From positions 1 through 8,254 of the forward strand of contig DMQJ01000230.1 of NCBI GenBank assembly GCA_003455715.1: a stretch of 8,254 bases of DNA. Reading direction: 5' to 3'. Shown piece after piece: positions 6,847-8,254 of this stretch. Position 1 is the first letter of the stretch. Each line of letters begins with the position of its first letter. The position numbers and the translations under genes were made by a program. The stretch is from Acidimicrobiaceae bacterium. GTDB lineage: Bacteria; Actinomycetota; Acidimicrobiia; Acidimicrobiales; Ilumatobacteraceae. The notes below the pieces were generated by a model. It did no database searches and was not told the origin of the DNA. It worked only from the letters and a program-made list of their open reading frames with translations.

Positions 6847-7992
6847 TTACGAATCGGGCGCACCCTCCGAGGCGAGGTCGATCAGCGGGGTCAACTGCGC
6901 CAACAGCCAACGTTGAATGTCGCGCACATTGCCCTCCAACCGGCTCGACGGGCCATTGGGCACGTCTCGATGGTGCATCGCGCGCCACACGCCTTCGACC
7001 ACTGGCCGGTCTTCGGCGTTGACGGCGTCGAGCAGGGAGAGCGTTCGCTGCAACAACTCCGGCCTTCGAGGCTCGTCGGCCCACATCTCGGGCGCCACCG
7101 CGAGCCACCAGCGAAGGTGCACCCGGCCAACCCCAAGCGGGCTCAGCGACAGACTCCACATCCAGTCGGGCTGCACCTGCATCACATGGGCGGGGTACAC
7201 CGCGGCGAGCACGACGGAGTGCCGCCACGTACCCTCGAGCCGAGTGTTGGCCGCGTGGGCGACACCGTACGCGCTGTGCGGGTCGTCGACCCCCACGTGG
7301 TAGGTGAACCCGTCGCCGCCCGGGTACACGGTGGTGGAACCGGTGCTGTCGCTGTCGGCCGCGAACGTGCCCGCGTGCACCTTGAACACGTGGTACGCGT
7401 CGAGGAAGTTCTCCAGCAAGCACTTCCAGTTGGTGTTCCACACGTCGGCGCCACCGGCGACGGGCACGTACCCGGCGATGGCATACCGGTCGAGCACGCC
7501 GCTCAGTTCACCGAGAGACTCGGTCGGCGGTGGCGGAGCCGGACTGCCCAGGCACACGTACACAAAGCCCTGCCACTCAGCGAGCGGCAACTCGGGCAGG
7601 CCGTGCCGTGCCGCATCGAACGGACTGCCGTCGGCTTCGACTGCGCCCTGCATGTGGGGCGCTCCCACACACGTGCCGTCGAGCCGGAACACCCAAGCGT
7701 GATACGGGCACACGAAGCGGGCGGCCGTGCGACAGTCGGCCTCCACCACCTCGGCGCCGCGGTGTGGGCAGGCGTTGCGGAACGCCCGCAGCGAGCCATG
7801 GGCGTCGCGAACGATCACCACCGACAGCAGGGCATCGTCGTGCAGCGACCCGACCTCGCGCACCATCACCGAGCCGGGTTCCGACACCTCTGCCACCAAC
7901 CCCACGCACAGCCAGCCTCGCCCGAAGACGGCCGCCCGCTCGGCGGCGAGCACATCCGTGCGCACGTAGAGCGAGTGATGGCCGGGCTGCAC
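6847..7992 (-). CDS. Rieske non-heme iron oxygenase, alpha subunit
   Basis: Terminal oxygenase of a ring-hydroxylating-type system: it takes electrons from a separate ferredoxin/reductase and hydroxylates an unknown substrate with O2. 381 residues. The Rieske [2Fe-2S] domain has Cys75-x-His77 (CPHRGAEV) and Cys95-x2-His98 (CPYHAWVFRLDG). The catalytic domain has NWKCLLENFLDAYHVFKVH, with bridging Asp198 and iron ligands His201 and His206. The likely third ligand is Asp328 in NAEDRPVVEGVW. A Pro-rich turn (151-156) joins the domains. It starts at GTG 7992, the only usable start before the upstream stop; the ribosome site is weak. Stop TAA 6847. The downstream acyl-CoA dehydrogenase follows by 30 bp. 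No reductase, ferredoxin or beta subunit is visible here, so partners must lie elsewhere. The fold is certain, the substrate is not. Confidence 0.94.
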   Translation of the reverse strand: MQPGHHSLYVRTDVLAAERAAVFGRGWLCVGLVAEVSEPGSVMVREVGSLHDDALLSVVIVRDAHGSLRAFRNACPHRGAEVVEADCRTAARFVCPYHAWVFRLDGTCVGAPHMQGAVEADGSPFDAARHGLPELPLAEWQGFVYVCLGSPAPPPPTESLGELSGVLDRYAIAGYVPVAGGADVWNTNWKCLLENFLDAYHVFKVHAGTFAADSDSTGSTTVYPGGDGFTYHVGVDDPHSAYGVAHAANTRLEGTWRHSVVLAAVYPAHVMQVQPDWMWSLSLSPLGVGRVHLRWWLAVAPEMWADEPRRPELLQRTLSLLDAVNAEDRPVVEGVWRAMHHRDVPNGPSSRLEGNVRDIQRWLLAQLTPLIDLASEGAPDS

Positions 7993-8021
7993 GGCGGCGA
8001 CGCTACCGCCCCCGGAACAGC

Positions 8022-8254
8022 TCAGGCCTCGGCGATGAACAGCACGTCGCCGGTGGTGACCGCGGCGCCTTCGGCGGGCTCCACCGTGATGGCCCAGGCA
8101 GCGGGCGCCGCCGGGATCTCCACCGAACGGTGCACGTTGCCGTCGCCGGCATCGTCGAGCACGTAGAGGGCGAGCCGACCATCGGCGTTGGGGCTTTCGG
8201 GGTTGTCGGTGCCGTTGGGGTCAGGGAACCACCACAGCTCGTAGGCGGTGCCGT
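8022..8254 (-). CDS. C-terminal fragment, possibly RskA-like anti-sigma factor (5' end outside window)
   Basis: The last 77 residues of a protein entering from the right edge. It starts GTAYELWWFPDPNG, has an Asp/Asn/Pro-rich loop, then LALYVLDDAGDGN, and ends AWAITVEPAEGAAVTTGDVL before a short tail and TGA 8024-8022. The YELWWF start and the (A)xTVEPxxG...TGxVL ending resemble the C-terminal extracytoplasmic domain of RskA-type anti-sigma factors, which inhibit ECF sigma factors from the membrane. The diagnostic N-terminal zinc-finger and membrane helix are outside the window, so this is a guess from pattern. The Rieske gene starts 29 bp after its stop on the same strand, compatible with read-through but not proof of a functional link. 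Confidence 0.45.
   Translation of the reverse strand, partial: GTAYELWWFPDPNGTDNPESPNADGRLALYVLDDAGDGNVHRSVEIPAAPAAWAITVEPAEGAAVTTGDVLFIAEA

Noticed and set aside
5470..8166. Very long plus-strand open frame (898 codons) opposite the dehydrogenase and Rieske genes
   Set aside because: The minus strand carries two clear enzyme families with intact motifs in this interval. The plus-strand product is His/Arg/Gly-rich with no recognisable domain, as expected for an antisense shadow in GC-rich DNA.

Overview
The window is GC-rich, densely coding bacterial chromosome with no mobile elements, tRNAs, rRNAs or CRISPR. The best taxonomic clue is a mycothione reductase gene: mycothiol is the low-molecular-weight thiol of Actinomycetota. 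The MprA/MprB-like two-component pair and a superoxide dismutase with the mycobacterial-type active-site His also fit. I infer an actinomycete, possibly outside the classical mycobacteria/streptomycetes (for example Acidimicrobiia), but the class cannot be fixed from this sequence.

Layout. Block 1 (positions 1-4014, all minus strand), in transcription order: mycothione reductase (mtr), a small exported Gly-rich protein of unknown function, an OmpR-family response regulator, and a HAMP/HisKA sensor kinase cut off by the left edge. Block 2 (4163-5447, plus strand): an Fe/Mn superoxide dismutase, divergent from mtr, followed 10 bp later by a conserved-looking Cys-rich protein whose layout resembles metal/Fe-S cysteine-cluster proteins. 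Block 3 (5524-8254, minus strand), in transcription order: the C-terminal end of an unidentified protein (perhaps an RskA-like anti-sigma factor), a Rieske-type ring-hydroxylating oxygenase alpha subunit, and an acyl-CoA dehydrogenase. Blocks 2 and 3 converge on a 76-bp gap.

How the genes may work together. Blocks 1 and 2 read as a redox and envelope-stress neighbourhood: superoxide removal, recycling of oxidised mycothiol and a Cys-rich partner, beside a two-component system. The most interesting non-coding signal lies upstream of the exported protein gene. Four copies of AGGTGAG/AGGTAAG start at 2400, 2422, 2433 and 2466, so all are in 11-bp register; two are adjacent and perfect. This is the geometry expected of an OmpR-family regulator site, and such a regulator is encoded two genes downstream, so the exported protein is a plausible direct target. 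A 20-bp near-perfect inverted repeat (1589-1637) separates the exported protein gene from the regulator gene. Block 3 looks like a small oxidative catabolic or modification pair with an unknown substrate and no local electron-transfer partner.

No gene-free stretch exceeds 300 bases; the longest gaps are about 130-160 bp (1522-1682, 2349-2484 and 4015-4162) and are described under their regulatory features.
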